Of a DNA stretch of 64,000 bases, positions 53,870-62,878 are shown in pieces. The stretch spans positions 1,550,001 to 1,614,000 of the forward strand of contig OZ242023.1 in assembly GCA_965204915.1 (NCBI GenBank), given 5' to 3'. A program made the translations under genes and the position numbers. The DNA comes from HK1 sp965204915 (GTDB taxonomy: Bacteria > Pseudomonadota > Gammaproteobacteria > HK1). Under the pieces are notes generated by a model that was given only the letters and a program-made list of their open reading frames with translations, did no database searches and was not told the origin of the DNA. The stretch's first letter is position 1. Every line of letters starts with the position of its first letter.

Positions 53870-54619
53870 ATGCTGCTTCAACTCTCCACCTGGCAGGAAA
53901 TCGACGCCTACCTCGAACGATCGCACGGCATCGTCATCCCCATCGGATCGACCGAGCAGCACGGACCCAACGGGTTCATCGGCACCGATGCGCTGTGTCC
54001 CGAGATAGTGGCGCGCGGGATGGGCGAGAAGATCGACGTCGTGGTGGCGCCGACGCTGAGCATCGGCATGGCCCAGCACCACCTCGGGTTCTCCGGCTCC
54101 ATCACCCTGCGCCCGAGCACCCTCATCGCGGTGGTGCGCGACGTGGTCCAATCCCTCGTCCGGCATGGGTTCGAGCGGTGCTACTTCCTCAACGGACACG
54201 GCGGCAACGTCGCCACCGTGAACGCCGCGTTCTCCGAGATCTACGCCGACACGAGCTTCGACCGCCAGGCCGGCAACGAGCCCGGGGTACGCTGCCGGCT
54301 CGGCAACTGGTACGACGGGCGCCGGGTGCGTGCGCTTTCGCAGGAGCTGTTCGGCGGCGCGGAAGGCAGCCACGCCACGCCCTCCGAGGTCTCGCTCACG
54401 TTCTACGCCTATCCCGAAGCGATCAAGCACGTGCCGATGAGCCCCCGGATCGCGCCCACGGGACCGATCCTGGACGCCGACGACTATCGCCGCCGCTTCC
54501 CGGACGGGCGCATCGGCTCGGACCCGTCGCTGGCGACGCCGGAAGCCGGGGAGAAGCTGTTCCACGCGGCGGTCGAAGACGCGGTGGAGGACTACCGGAG
54601 GTTCCTCGCGGCGCAATAG
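53870..54619 (+). CDS. Creatininase-family amidohydrolase
   Basis: 249 residues. Metal-binding IPIGSTEQHGPN (Glu/His), GTDALCPEIVA (Asp), LNGHGGN and the late Glu in SEVSLTFYA are all present, as in creatininase and mycofactocin-type or cyclic-amide hydrolases. Substrate unknown. The ATG at 53870 has GGAGG seven bases upstream. An 8-bp GC stem-loop (54619-54626 with 54634-54641) follows the stop. Confidence 0.85.
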   Translation: MLLQLSTWQEIDAYLERSHGIVIPIGSTEQHGPNGFIGTDALCPEIVARGMGEKIDVVVAPTLSIGMAQHHLGFSGSITLRPSTLIAVVRDVVQSLVRHGFERCYFLNGHGGNVATVNAAFSEIYADTSFDRQAGNEPGVRCRLGNWYDGRRVRALSQELFGGAEGSHATPSEVSLTFYAYPEAIKHVPMSPRIAPTGPILDADDYRRRFPDGRIGSDPSLATPEAGEKLFHAAVEDAVEDYRRFLAAQ

Positions 54620-54727
54620 CGCCGCCTCCGCCGGGCGGCGCGAGCGGCCCCGGCCTTCCACGCCGCGCATGAGCAGGCGTTCGAGCCGGTGGATCCCGGC
54701 TTTCGCGGAACGTCCCGCCCGCGCTAC

Positions 54728-54758
54728 CTGTCATCGGTTCACCACCCTCCCGTATAAT
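54728..54758 (+). promoter_or_regulatory. Putative sigma-70 promoter for the DUF1820 gene
   Basis: A perfect TATAAT is at 54753-54758, 43 bases before the start codon. A weak CTGTCA at 54728-54733 could serve as -35, though its 19-bp spacing is long. Confidence 0.5.
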
Positions 54759-54801
54759 CGCGCGTCCTTTCTCCCATCCCCGGTCCGAAGCGCGGTGCGC
54801 C

Positions 54802-55140
54802 ATGGCGGCAAAGAAGCGGGTCTATCGAATCGTCTTCCACAGCCACGGGAAGGTCTACGAGCTGTACGCGCGCAGCGTGGGCCACGGCGAGCTCTACGGG
54901 TTCGTCGAAATCGGCGAGATCATCTTCGGAGAGCGCACTGCGATCCTCGTCGATCCTTCCGAGGAGAAGCTCAAATCGGAGTTCGAAGGGGTGCAGCGTA
55001 CGTACGTCCCCTTCCACGCCGTGATCCGCATCGACGAGGTCCGGCGCGAGGGGGCCAACAAGATCCTCGACATGGGTGAAGGCAGCAACGTCACCCCGTT
55101 TCCGGTCCCGATGTTCCCGGCCGGGGGCGACAAGCCCTGA
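54802..55140 (+). CDS. DUF1820 family protein
   Basis: 112 residues, small soluble protein: RVYRIVFHSHGKVYELYAR, GFVEIGEIIFGERT and YVPFHAVIRIDEVRREG match the DUF1820 pattern, which is largely gammaproteobacterial. Function unknown. The Pro/Gly-rich tail is unstructured. The strong -10 upstream suggests it is expressed on its own. Confidence 0.8.
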   Translation: MAAKKRVYRIVFHSHGKVYELYARSVGHGELYGFVEIGEIIFGERTAILVDPSEEKLKSEFEGVQRTYVPFHAVIRIDEVRREGANKILDMGEGSNVTPFPVPMFPAGGDKP

Positions 55141-55251
55141 CCCTCCGCCTTGGCCTTTCGAGGCCGCGCCTCGGCCCGGGGCGCCGCCGCCCGAGACGTT
55201 CGGTGTCGCTTGCTCGATCCGTGCTTCGACGAGGGCGCCGGGCCCATGTCC

Positions 55252-55728
55252 TCACCTCGTCCCCCACCGCGAATACGGATGTTCGACGAGGCGCTGGTTG
55301 TAGTAGCGAACGTCCCCGGACACGTCTTCGCCCGCCCAGGGAGGGAGCGTGAATGCATCGCCGGCCGATTCGAGCTCGACCTCTGCGATCACGAGACCCG
55401 TATTGTCACCCCCGAACTCGTCGATCTCCCAGATGACCCCCCCGTGCTCGACGATGAAGCGCGTCTTCTCGATCAGCGGCTTCACGCACAGCTCTTCGAG
55501 GATCTCGTGCGCCTCGGCAGCCGGGATCCCGTATTCGTACTCGCGGCGCGCGATGCCCACCGCTACGCTCTTGATGTTGAGCCATGCCTCGTCGCCGCAG
55601 ACCCGCACCCGCACCGAGCTGCGCGGATCGGTCGAGAGATAGCCTTGCCGGTACCGCATTCCAGGCGCCGCCGCTGCGCGCCAGGCATCGTCGATGACGA
55701 GGAATTTCCGTTCGATCTCGATACCCAC
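55252..55728 (-). CDS. CYTH-domain phosphatase
   Basis: 158 residues. The ExExK signature EIERKFLV is at the N-terminus, followed by the Arg/Lys-lined tunnel strands (VRVRVCG, AWLNIKS, EKTRFIV) and acidic ExE at the end (AEVELES). These proteins hydrolyse inorganic triphosphate or related substrates. The GTG at 55726-55728 has AGGAGA seven bases upstream and starts right at the domain. Confidence 0.85.
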   Translation of the reverse strand: MGIEIERKFLVIDDAWRAAAAPGMRYRQGYLSTDPRSSVRVRVCGDEAWLNIKSVAVGIARREYEYGIPAAEAHEILEELCVKPLIEKTRFIVEHGGVIWEIDEFGGDNTGLVIAEVELESAGDAFTLPPWAGEDVSGDVRYYNQRLVEHPYSRWGTR

Positions 55729-55876
55729 CGGTCGTCTCCTCCTGTCATCACCCGGGTCGGCGACCGGCGCCGTCCATCCGGAGCCGCGCCGTGATCCGGC
55801 CCCGTCCATCGGCTCCTCTTCCGGCCGGCGGGACCCATGCCGGCGCCAGCGTCGCTTTCCGGGTCCCGCTGCCGTT

Positions 55877-56545
55877 TCAGATCCGGTACGCGGTACGGGT
55901 CATGACCTTCGAGGCCGCACGCATGGCGTACCGCACGACGGGAGGCAGCGCGGCTCCTCCCGCGGCGCGCGCGCGGGTGGCGTGGCGTTGCTCGTCGTCG
56001 CGCATCCGTCCGAGCAGGGCGCGGCTGCGGCGATCTCCGTCCGGGAGCCGCCGCAGGTGGTCATCGAGATGTTCGACCACCTGGCGCTCGGTCTCGGCGA
56101 CGAATCCCAGGCTCCACCGATCGCCCGCAAGCGCGGCCGCGGCCCCGATGGCGAGCGAGCCGGCGTACCAAAGCGGATCGAGCCGGCTCGGCCTCGCGCC
56201 GAGCTCTTCGAGCCGCATGCGGCACCAGACCAGATGATCGTTCTCTTCATGAGCCGCCTGCTCCATCGCGGTGCGGGTCGCGGAATCGCGCGCCCCGAGC
56301 GACTGCCCCCGGTACAGCGCCTGGGCGGCGACCTCACCCGCGTGATTGACCCGCATCAGCCCCGCCGAGTGCCGGCGCTCGCGGTCATCGAGCACGTCAT
56401 CCGCGAGGCCGCCGGCCGGATTCTCCGATGCCGGATTCTCCGATTCGGAGCCGCGGCTCACTCGCGCGATACCGCGCAGCCCCCGGTCGAACGCGATGAT
56501 GAGCCGGTCGATCCGGTTGACGTGGCGTCCAGGACGTTCGGGCAT
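55877..56545 (-). CDS. coq7: Demethoxyubiquinone hydroxylase Coq7
   Basis: 222 residues, di-iron carboxylate enzyme for the penultimate hydroxylation of ubiquinone synthesis. Iron ligands lie in RVNHAGEVAAQ, HEENDHLVW, ETERQVVEH and DDEQRHA. A 15-bp duplication near residue 35 gives SENPASENPAG in the linker. The ATG at 56543-56545 is used. It is divergent from the rplM promoter region. Confidence 0.93.
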   Translation of the reverse strand: MPERPGRHVNRIDRLIIAFDRGLRGIARVSRGSESENPASENPAGGLADDVLDDRERRHSAGLMRVNHAGEVAAQALYRGQSLGARDSATRTAMEQAAHEENDHLVWCRMRLEELGARPSRLDPLWYAGSLAIGAAAALAGDRWSLGFVAETERQVVEHLDDHLRRLPDGDRRSRALLGRMRDDEQRHATRARAAGGAALPPVVRYAMRAASKVMTRTAYRI

Positions 56546-56780
56546 CGGGCGTCACCCGCAGGTACGAAGTTGCGGCCCGCAGTCTACCGGACCCACCGGG
56601 AACGCAGGACCGCATCGAGTCCCTGGCCGGCGAAATCCGGCCCAGCAATGGTGAAGACCCGACCGTGACCGGTGGATTCCCGAGGGGTAGCGCCTCCTCG
56701 AGGAACTCCATGACACCGGACGATCGACGTGCTGCCGCACCGGACGGACTCCGTGCTCCTAACACGGGCTCCTCCGGAAA

Positions 56781-56809
56781 TTGACACTTCACCGGGCGCC
56801 GGATAGGAT
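56781..56809 (+). promoter_or_regulatory. Sigma-70 promoter of rplM-rpsI
   Basis: TTGACA (56781-56786) and TAGGAT (56804-56809) with exact 17-bp spacing lie 42 bases before the rplM start. Just after is a short stem (ccgcg...cgcgg around cttttt) at the 5' end of the transcript, a possible site for regulation by L13, as in other bacteria. That is an inference. Confidence 0.8.
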
Positions 56810-56850
56810 TCCGCGTCTTTTTCGCGGGTACTGACGGATCTCGGTCGGAT

Positions 56851-57282
56851 ATGGGCACCTTCACCGCCAAACCACATGAAGTCGAGCGGAAGTGGTTCGT
56901 CGTGGACGCGACGGGACAGCCGCTCGGGCGCCTCGCAAGCCGGATCGCGCACCGCCTGCGGGGGAAGCACAAGGCCGAGTTCACGCCCCACGTCGACACC
57001 GGCGACTACATCATCGTGGTCAACGCGGAGAAGGTCGGGCTCACCGGCAACAAGCGCACCCAGAAGACCTACTACCGGCATACCGGCTATCCGGGCGGCA
57101 TCCGGAGCACGTCGTTCGAGAAGATGATCGCCGAGAAGCCCGTCCGGGTCATCGAGCTCGCGGTCAAGGGCATGCTGCCCAGAGGGCCGCTCGGACGGGA
57201 CATGTACCGCAAGCTCCGCGTCTACGCCGGACCCGAGCACCGCCACACCGCGCAGCAGCCCACACCTCTCACCCTCTCGTGA
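56851..57282 (+). CDS. rplM: 50S ribosomal protein L13
   Basis: 143 residues. KWFVVDATGQPLGRLAS, YIIVVNAEKVGLTGNK and the MLPRGPLGRDMYRKLRVY segment are standard for L13. First gene of the rplM-rpsI operon; rpsI starts 30 bp later. Confidence 0.97.
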   Translation: MGTFTAKPHEVERKWFVVDATGQPLGRLASRIAHRLRGKHKAEFTPHVDTGDYIIVVNAEKVGLTGNKRTQKTYYRHTGYPGGIRSTSFEKMIAEKPVRVIELAVKGMLPRGPLGRDMYRKLRVYAGPEHRHTAQQPTPLTLS

Positions 57283-57311
57283 ATCGGCGGGAGCCGGCGG
57301 ACGGAGCGACC

Positions 57312-57704
57312 ATGGCAGACGACATCCATTACGGAACCGGAAGGCGAAAGACTGCGGCGGCGCGCGTATTCCTTGCCCGGGGCAGCGGTCGAATCACCAT
57401 CAACCGCCGGCCTCTGGATACCTATTTCGGTCGCGAAACGGCGCGCATGATCGTCCGTCAGCCGCTCGAGACGGTCGGAATGACGGATCGGTTCGATATC
57501 GAGGTCACGGTCCGCGGCGGAGGCGGCAGCGGTCAGGCGGGCGCCGTCCGGCACGGAATCACGCGGGCACTCATCCGCTACGACGAGAGCTGGCGTACCC
57601 CGTTGCGCCGTGCCGGTTTCGTCACCCGGGATGCCCGCGAGGTCGAGCGCAAGAAGGTCGGCCTGCACAAGGCGCGCAAGCGGCCCCAGTACTCCAAGCG
57701 GTAG
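57312..57704 (+). CDS. rpsI: 30S ribosomal protein S9
   Basis: 130 residues. YGTGRRKTAAARVFL at the start and the extended basic tail ending RPQYSKR, which reaches the P site, are intact. The ATG at 57312 has GGAG upstream. Confidence 0.97.
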   Translation: MADDIHYGTGRRKTAAARVFLARGSGRITINRRPLDTYFGRETARMIVRQPLETVGMTDRFDIEVTVRGGGGSGQAGAVRHGITRALIRYDESWRTPLRRAGFVTRDAREVERKKVGLHKARKRPQYSKR

Positions 57705-57719
57705 CGCGACGTATCGAAT

Positions 57720-57793
57720 TGGGGGATCGTCTAATGGCAGGACAGCGGACTCTGACTCCGCCAGTCTAGGTTCGAATCCTAGTCCCCCAGCCA
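57720..57793 (+). tRNA. tRNA-Gln (anticodon CTG)
   Basis: 74 nt including encoded CCA. Acceptor tggggga pairs with tccccca. The anticodon stem gcgga/tccgc encloses loop ctctgac, giving CTG at the anticodon. T-arm taggttcgaatccta is canonical. It lies 15 bp after rpsI and may share its transcript. Confidence 0.95.
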
Positions 57794-57864
57794 ATCGTTC
57801 CACTTCCTTCCCGCCGCAGAGCCCCGTCGGGACGGGCGGCTCCCGCCTTCCGGATCCCGGCGGC

Positions 57865-58713
57865 TCAGCTTCGCCGGCGATCGCGCGCCTTGCCGCCGGA
57901 TTTCGCCGGAGCCGGCTCGGACCGTGTCTCGTGCCGGGCCGTCGCCATGACCGCCAGCACGACGCCGGCCGCGATCATCGGCAGGGTCAGCACCTGGCCC
58001 ATCGTCACCCACCCGAAGGCGAGATACCCGAGATGCGCATCGGGCACCCGCACGAACTCGACGAAGGTCCGGGCGAGGCCGTAGCCGATGAGAAACACGC
58101 CCGATGCCGCCATCGCCGGCCGCGGGCGCCGGGTGAACCACCAGAGCAGCGCGAACAGGACGATCCCTTCGAGCAGCGCTTCGTAGAGCTGCGAGGGGTG
58201 GCGGGGCGAATCCCCCGCACGAGGATCGGGAAAGACCATCGCCCAGGGAAGATCCGACGGTGTGCCCCACAGCCGTCCGTTGATGAAGTTCCCGAGGCGT
58301 CCCGCCGCGAGGCCGGGCGGCACCAGAGGCGCGATGAAGTCCGCGACCTCGAAGAATCCGCGCCCGCGTGAGCGTGCGAACCACCACATCGCGGCCATGA
58401 CCCCGATCAGCCCGCCGTGAAAGGACATGCCCCCGCGCCAGACCATGAGCAGGGACCACGGCTGCGCAGCGAGGCGCTCGAAATCGTAGAAGAGCATGTA
58501 CCCGAGCCGCCCGCCCGCCACGACCCCGACCGCGATCCAGAACAGCACGTCGCCCACGTCGTCGCGGCTCCATCCGCGCCATGCGTCGCGCGCCCGCACC
58601 CGGCCCAGCCACCATCCGAGCGCGAACGCGACCAGGTACATCAGGCCGTACCAGTGGACCTTGACCGGTCCGACGGCGACGGCCACGGGATCGAAGTCCG
58701 GATGCATGAGCAT
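57865..58713 (-). CDS. lgt: Prolipoprotein diacylglyceryl transferase
   Basis: 282 residues, seven TM helices. It adds diacylglycerol to the lipobox Cys of lipoproteins. The Lgt signature GRLGNFINGRLWG and the catalytic-region GGMSFHGGLIG (His) are intact. N-terminal MLMHPDFDPVAVAVGPVKVHWY is family-typical, though whether the first or second of the two Met codons there starts the protein is uncertain. The Arg/Lys tail is cytoplasmic. MshL in this window is a predicted substrate. Confidence 0.93.
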   Translation of the reverse strand: MLMHPDFDPVAVAVGPVKVHWYGLMYLVAFALGWWLGRVRARDAWRGWSRDDVGDVLFWIAVGVVAGGRLGYMLFYDFERLAAQPWSLLMVWRGGMSFHGGLIGVMAAMWWFARSRGRGFFEVADFIAPLVPPGLAAGRLGNFINGRLWGTPSDLPWAMVFPDPRAGDSPRHPSQLYEALLEGIVLFALLWWFTRRPRPAMAASGVFLIGYGLARTFVEFVRVPDAHLGYLAFGWVTMGQVLTLPMIAAGVVLAVMATARHETRSEPAPAKSGGKARDRRRS

Positions 58714-58833
58714 CCGCAGGATCATACCCATCCGACGACCTTCGACGCGATGCACGAATCGGGGTTCGGAGCCGGGCCGTTCCTTGCCGCCACGAAGACC
58801 GATCCGGGCAAGCTATACTCGCGGCTGCCCGCC

Positions 58834-58889
58834 CGAGCCCCGTACCCCGAGCCCCATATCCCGAGCCCCATATCCCGAGCCCCATATCC
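58834..58889 (+). repeat. 14-bp tandem repeat array abutting a start codon
   Basis: Three perfect units of cgagccccatatcc (58848-58889) preceded by one diverged unit (58834-58847) end exactly at the ATG at 58890. No Shine-Dalgarno sequence is present between array and start. Unit length is not a multiple of three. Confidence 0.9.
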
Positions 58890-61028
58890 ATGTCCGATCC
58901 CGCGCACACCAACGCCCTCGCGAACGAAACCAGCCCGTACCTGTTGCAGCATGCGCACAATCCGGTCGATTGGCAGCCGTGGGGAGCGGATGCGCTGGAC
59001 CGGGCGCGTCGCGAAGACAAGCCGATCCTGCTGTCCATCGGCTACTCCGCCTGCCACTGGTGCCACGTGATGGCGCATGAATCGTTCGAGGACGAGGAGA
59101 CCGCGCGGTTGATGAACGCGCTGTACGTCAACGTCAAGGTCGACCGCGAGGAACGCCCCGACGTCGACAGGATCTACCAGACCGCCCACCAGCTTCTCTC
59201 CCGGCGGACCGGCGGCTGGCCGCTGACGGTGGTTCTGACCCCCGACGATCATGTGCCTTTCTTCGCCGGCACCTACTTCCCCGATGCTCCGCGCCACGGC
59301 CTGCCGTCGTTCCGCCAGATCCTCGCCGGCGTGGCCCGGCTCTACGGCGAGCGGCGCGACGACATCCGCCGGCAGAACGCCTCGCTCATCGAGGCGCTTG
59401 CGAGCCTGGACCCCGGGACCGGCGCAAGCGCGGCTGCGGGAGGGGCGGCTCTTGGTGCGGCGCCGCTCCAGGCGGCGCGCGCGGTGCTGATGCAGTCGCA
59501 CGATGCGCGCCACGGCGGCTTCGGGGATGCGCCGAAGTTCCCCCACCCGACGAACCTGGAGCGGTTGATGCGTGACTACGCGGCACGTCACGCGGGCGCC
59601 GGCGGCGCCGCGGCCCTTGCCGCCGCGACGTTCACGTTCCGCAAGATGTGCGGCGGCGGCCTGTACGACCACGTCGGCGGCGGCTTCTGCCGCTATTCGG
59701 TGGACGCGATGTGGATGATCCCGCACTTCGAGAAGATGCTCTACGACAACGGGCCGCTCCTCTCGGTCGCGGCCGAGCTGTACCGGATCACCGGGGACGA
59801 CCGGTTCGCCCGGGCCGCGCGCGGGACCGCGGACTGGGCCGTGCGCGAGATGCAGTCGCCCGAGGGCGGGTTCTACTCCACCCTCGACGCTGACTCCGAA
59901 GGCGAGGAAGGCAAGTTCTACGTCTGGACCCCCGACGAGGTGCGCGGTCTCGTTTCGGAAGACGAATTCGCCGCCCTCGCGCCACGGTTCGGGCTCGATC
60001 GCGCGCCCAACTTCGAAGGCTCGCACTGGCATCTGCATGCGTTCCGCGAAGTCGCCGACGTCGCACGGGACATCGGCGCGGCGGAGGCCGAGACCGAAGA
60101 ACGGATCGACCGGGCTCTCGCCAGGCTGTTCGAGGCCCGATCCCACCGGATCCGCCCCGGGCGCGACGAGAAGGTCCTCACCTCCTGGAACGGGTTGATG
60201 ATCAAGGGGATGGCCACGGCCGGGCGCATCCTCGGTGCTCCGGAGCTGGTCGTCTCCGCCGAACGCGCGGTCGAGTTCATCCGCAGCACGATGTGGAGCG
60301 GAGGCCGGCTGCACGCCACGTACAAGGACGGCCGCGCGCGGTTCAACGGCTATCTCGACGACTACGCCTGCCTCGCCGACGGCGTGCTCGCCCTGCTCGC
60401 ATCGCGTTGGAGCGCCCGCGATCTCGAATTCGCCATCGCGCTCGGGGACGCGATGATCGAGCATTTCGAAGACCGTGAGCATGGTGGCTTCTTCTTCACG
60501 GCCGACGATCACGAGCGCCTCATCCATCGCCCGAAGCCGATGACGGACGACTCGCTGCCGTCCGGAAACGGCGTCGCCGCGACGGTCCTGGGCCGGCTCG
60601 GACACCTGCTCGGCGATACCCGGTATCTGGGGGCGGCGGAGCGGGTGCTGCGGGCGGCGCAGGAGGGGCTGGAGCGGCTCCCGCACGCGCATACCGCACT
60701 GCTGGTCGCGCTCGAAGAGCATCTCGATCCGCCGGAGATCGTCGTCATCCGCGCCGAGGCGGACGAGATCGAGCCGTGGCGGGCCCGTGCGACGGCGGGC
60801 TACGCGCCGCGCCGGGTCGTCATCGCCATTCCCAACGACGCGCCCGATCTGCCTGCCCTGCTTGCCGAGCGCACGCCGCGCGGCTCCCCGGTGGCCTACG
60901 TATGCGAAGGGCACGTCTGCGATGCGCCGATCACGACGTTCGACGCTTTCCATGCGCGCCTCGCGGCAAGCGAGGTCCCGCCGCAAACCATGCTCTCCGC
61001 GTCACCATCCGCTTCATGGAGCGGGTAG
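58890..61028 (+). CDS. DUF255/YyaL thioredoxin-domain protein
   Basis: 712 residues. N-terminal thioredoxin-like DUF255 domain (NALANETSPYLLQHAHNPVD, then SACHWCHVMAHESF with CHWC near residue 54) followed by a six-hairpin glycosidase-like alpha/alpha barrel (FSTL-type DADSEGEEGKFYVW, DDYACLADGVLAL). The family is common and largely uncharacterised; activity on sugars or disulfides is not established. The ATG at 58890 has no ribosome binding site but a repeat array directly before it. A minus-10-like TATACT sits at 58813-58818. Confidence 0.88.
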   Translation: MSDPAHTNALANETSPYLLQHAHNPVDWQPWGADALDRARREDKPILLSIGYSACHWCHVMAHESFEDEETARLMNALYVNVKVDREERPDVDRIYQTAHQLLSRRTGGWPLTVVLTPDDHVPFFAGTYFPDAPRHGLPSFRQILAGVARLYGERRDDIRRQNASLIEALASLDPGTGASAAAGGAALGAAPLQAARAVLMQSHDARHGGFGDAPKFPHPTNLERLMRDYAARHAGAGGAAALAAATFTFRKMCGGGLYDHVGGGFCRYSVDAMWMIPHFEKMLYDNGPLLSVAAELYRITGDDRFARAARGTADWAVREMQSPEGGFYSTLDADSEGEEGKFYVWTPDEVRGLVSEDEFAALAPRFGLDRAPNFEGSHWHLHAFREVADVARDIGAAEAETEERIDRALARLFEARSHRIRPGRDEKVLTSWNGLMIKGMATAGRILGAPELVVSAERAVEFIRSTMWSGGRLHATYKDGRARFNGYLDDYACLADGVLALLASRWSARDLEFAIALGDAMIEHFEDREHGGFFFTADDHERLIHRPKPMTDDSLPSGNGVAATVLGRLGHLLGDTRYLGAAERVLRAAQEGLERLPHAHTALLVALEEHLDPPEIVVIRAEADEIEPWRARATAGYAPRRVVIAIPNDAPDLPALLAERTPRGSPVAYVCEGHVCDAPITTFDAFHARLAASEVPPQTMLSASPSASWSG

Positions 61029-61080
61029 ACCGTTTCGGATCGGCGTCGGGCTTTCCGGGACATGCGAGGAGGACTGCGAG

Positions 61081-61983
61081 ATGGCACTCACCCCCAGCCG
61101 TGAAGTCTTCATCACCTGCGCGCTGACCGGCGCCGGCGACACCACGGGCCGCTCCGACCGGGTGCCGGTGACCCCGGAGCAGATCGCCCGCGCCGGCATC
61201 GAGGCGGCGCAGGCCGGAGCCGCGGTCATCCACGTGCACGTGCGTGACCCGGAGACCGGCCAGCCGGCCCGCGCGCCGGCACTGTACCGCGAAGTGGTCG
61301 AGCGGGTGCGCGACTCCGGCGTCGACGTCGTGCTGAACCTCACCGCCGGCATGGGTGGGGACCTCACCCTGGGTCCGGCGGACCGGCCGCTGCCGTTCTC
61401 GCAGGCCGGCACCGATCTCGCCGGCGCCGAGGAGCGGCTCGCCCACGTCACCGAGCTCCTGCCCGAGATCTGTACCCTCGACTGCGGGACGATGAACTTC
61501 GGCGAGGGCGGCTACATCATGACCAATACGCCGGCGATGCTCGCGGACATGGCCGCCCGGGTGCGTGCGCTGGGGGTGCGTCCGGAGATCGAGATCTTCG
61601 ACACCGGCCACCTCGTGCTCGCGAAGTGGCTGGCGAGGCAGGGGCTCATCGACGATCCGGTGATGGTGCAGCTCTGCATGGGGATCCCCTGGGGCGCACC
61701 CGACGACGTCGGCACCCTGATGTCGATGGTGAACAACCTGCCGGCGGGGTGGACGTTCTCGGCCTTCTCGATCAGCCGCAACCAGCTTCCCTACGTCGCG
61801 CTGGCGGTGCTCGCGGGCGGTAACGTCCGGGTCGGGCTCGAGGACAACATCTGGCTCGAGAAGGGGGTTCTCGCCACCAACCCCGCGCTGGTGGCGCGCG
61901 CGGTGGCGATCGTCGAGAACATGGGGGTACGGGTGCTCGGCCCCGAGGCGGTGCGGGAGAAGCTCTCGCTGCAAAAGCGCTGA
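61081..61983 (+). CDS. Beta-keto acid cleavage enzyme (BKACE, DUF849)
   Basis: 300 residues, TIM barrel. It splits a 3-keto acid with acetyl-CoA in carnitine, lysine or related catabolism. VFITCALTGAGDT, GAAVIHVHVRDPETG (His-x-His zinc site), NLTAGMGGD and VRVGLEDNIWLEKG (the Glu and final metal/substrate loop) are intact. GAGGAGG lies just upstream of the ATG. The exact keto acid cannot be read. Confidence 0.9.
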   Translation: MALTPSREVFITCALTGAGDTTGRSDRVPVTPEQIARAGIEAAQAGAAVIHVHVRDPETGQPARAPALYREVVERVRDSGVDVVLNLTAGMGGDLTLGPADRPLPFSQAGTDLAGAEERLAHVTELLPEICTLDCGTMNFGEGGYIMTNTPAMLADMAARVRALGVRPEIEIFDTGHLVLAKWLARQGLIDDPVMVQLCMGIPWGAPDDVGTLMSMVNNLPAGWTFSAFSISRNQLPYVALAVLAGGNVRVGLEDNIWLEKGVLATNPALVARAVAIVENMGVRVLGPEAVREKLSLQKR

Positions 61984-62016
61984 CCGGAACGGCACGATGA
62001 TCCCGGACCCGCCTTC

Positions 62017-62838
62017 ATGTGCCTGATCTACGTCGCGTGGCGGCGTCATCCGCGCTGTCGCCTCGTCGTCGCGGCGAACCGGGACGAGTATCACGCACGC
62101 CCCGCCGCGCCCGCGCACTGGTGGGAGGACGCCCCCGGCGTGCTCGCGGGCCGTGATCTGGAGGCGGGCGGGACGTGGTTGGGGACGACGCGCGGCGGCC
62201 GGTTCGCGGCGATCACCAACTATCACGATCCCGCCGCGGGCCGCCGCGCGGATGCCCCTTCCCGCGGGGCGCTCGTCGGTGCGTTCCTCACCGGCCGCGA
62301 ATCGGCGCCGGTGTATCTCGACCGTGTCCTCGAGGAGGGACGCCGGTACAACGGGTTCAGCCTGCTCGCGATGGACGGCGACACGCTGGCGTTCGCGTCG
62401 AACCGGCTCCCGGGGGTCATGCGGCTCGGCCCCGGGGTGTACGGACTGAGCAACCATCTGCTCGACACCCCGTGGCCCAAGGTGACGGAGGGAAAGGCGG
62501 AGCTGGAGCGGCTCCTTGCCGAGCCCGACGTGCGCATCCCGGATCTGCTCGCACTCCTCGCAGCGCGCGGCCACGCGGGTGACGAAGCGCTCTGCGCCGA
62601 CGAAGGAAGCGACCTCGGGCGCCTGCACGCGCGCGCGGCACGGTTCATCATGGATGGCGACTACGGAACGCGGGCGTCGACCGTCGTCCTGCTCGAAGGG
62701 AACGGCGCCGGCCTCTTCGTCGAACGGAGCTTCGATTCACGGGGCACGGCGGTCGGCGTGGTGACGTTCGAGCTCGGCACGGGCGTCGCCTCGCACGAGA
62801 TCGGACAGGGCAGTAGACTGGCTCGGGCGCCGGGATGA
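62017..62838 (+). CDS. NRDE-family protein
   Basis: 273 residues. The starting Cys (MCLIYVAW) is the predicted N-terminal nucleophile after Met removal, followed by VVAANRDEYHARP, the family signature, and GGTWLGTTRGGRFAAITNY. These Ntn-hydrolase-like proteins (TANGO2 family) have no firmly assigned reaction. It starts 33 bp after the BKACE gene. Confidence 0.85.
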   Translation: MCLIYVAWRRHPRCRLVVAANRDEYHARPAAPAHWWEDAPGVLAGRDLEAGGTWLGTTRGGRFAAITNYHDPAAGRRADAPSRGALVGAFLTGRESAPVYLDRVLEEGRRYNGFSLLAMDGDTLAFASNRLPGVMRLGPGVYGLSNHLLDTPWPKVTEGKAELERLLAEPDVRIPDLLALLAARGHAGDEALCADEGSDLGRLHARAARFIMDGDYGTRASTVVLLEGNGAGLFVERSFDSRGTAVGVVTFELGTGVASHEIGQGSRLARAPG

Positions 62839-62878
62839 CCGGCTCCGGCTCGACTCCTGCAGGGGAAGGAGGCTCGTC

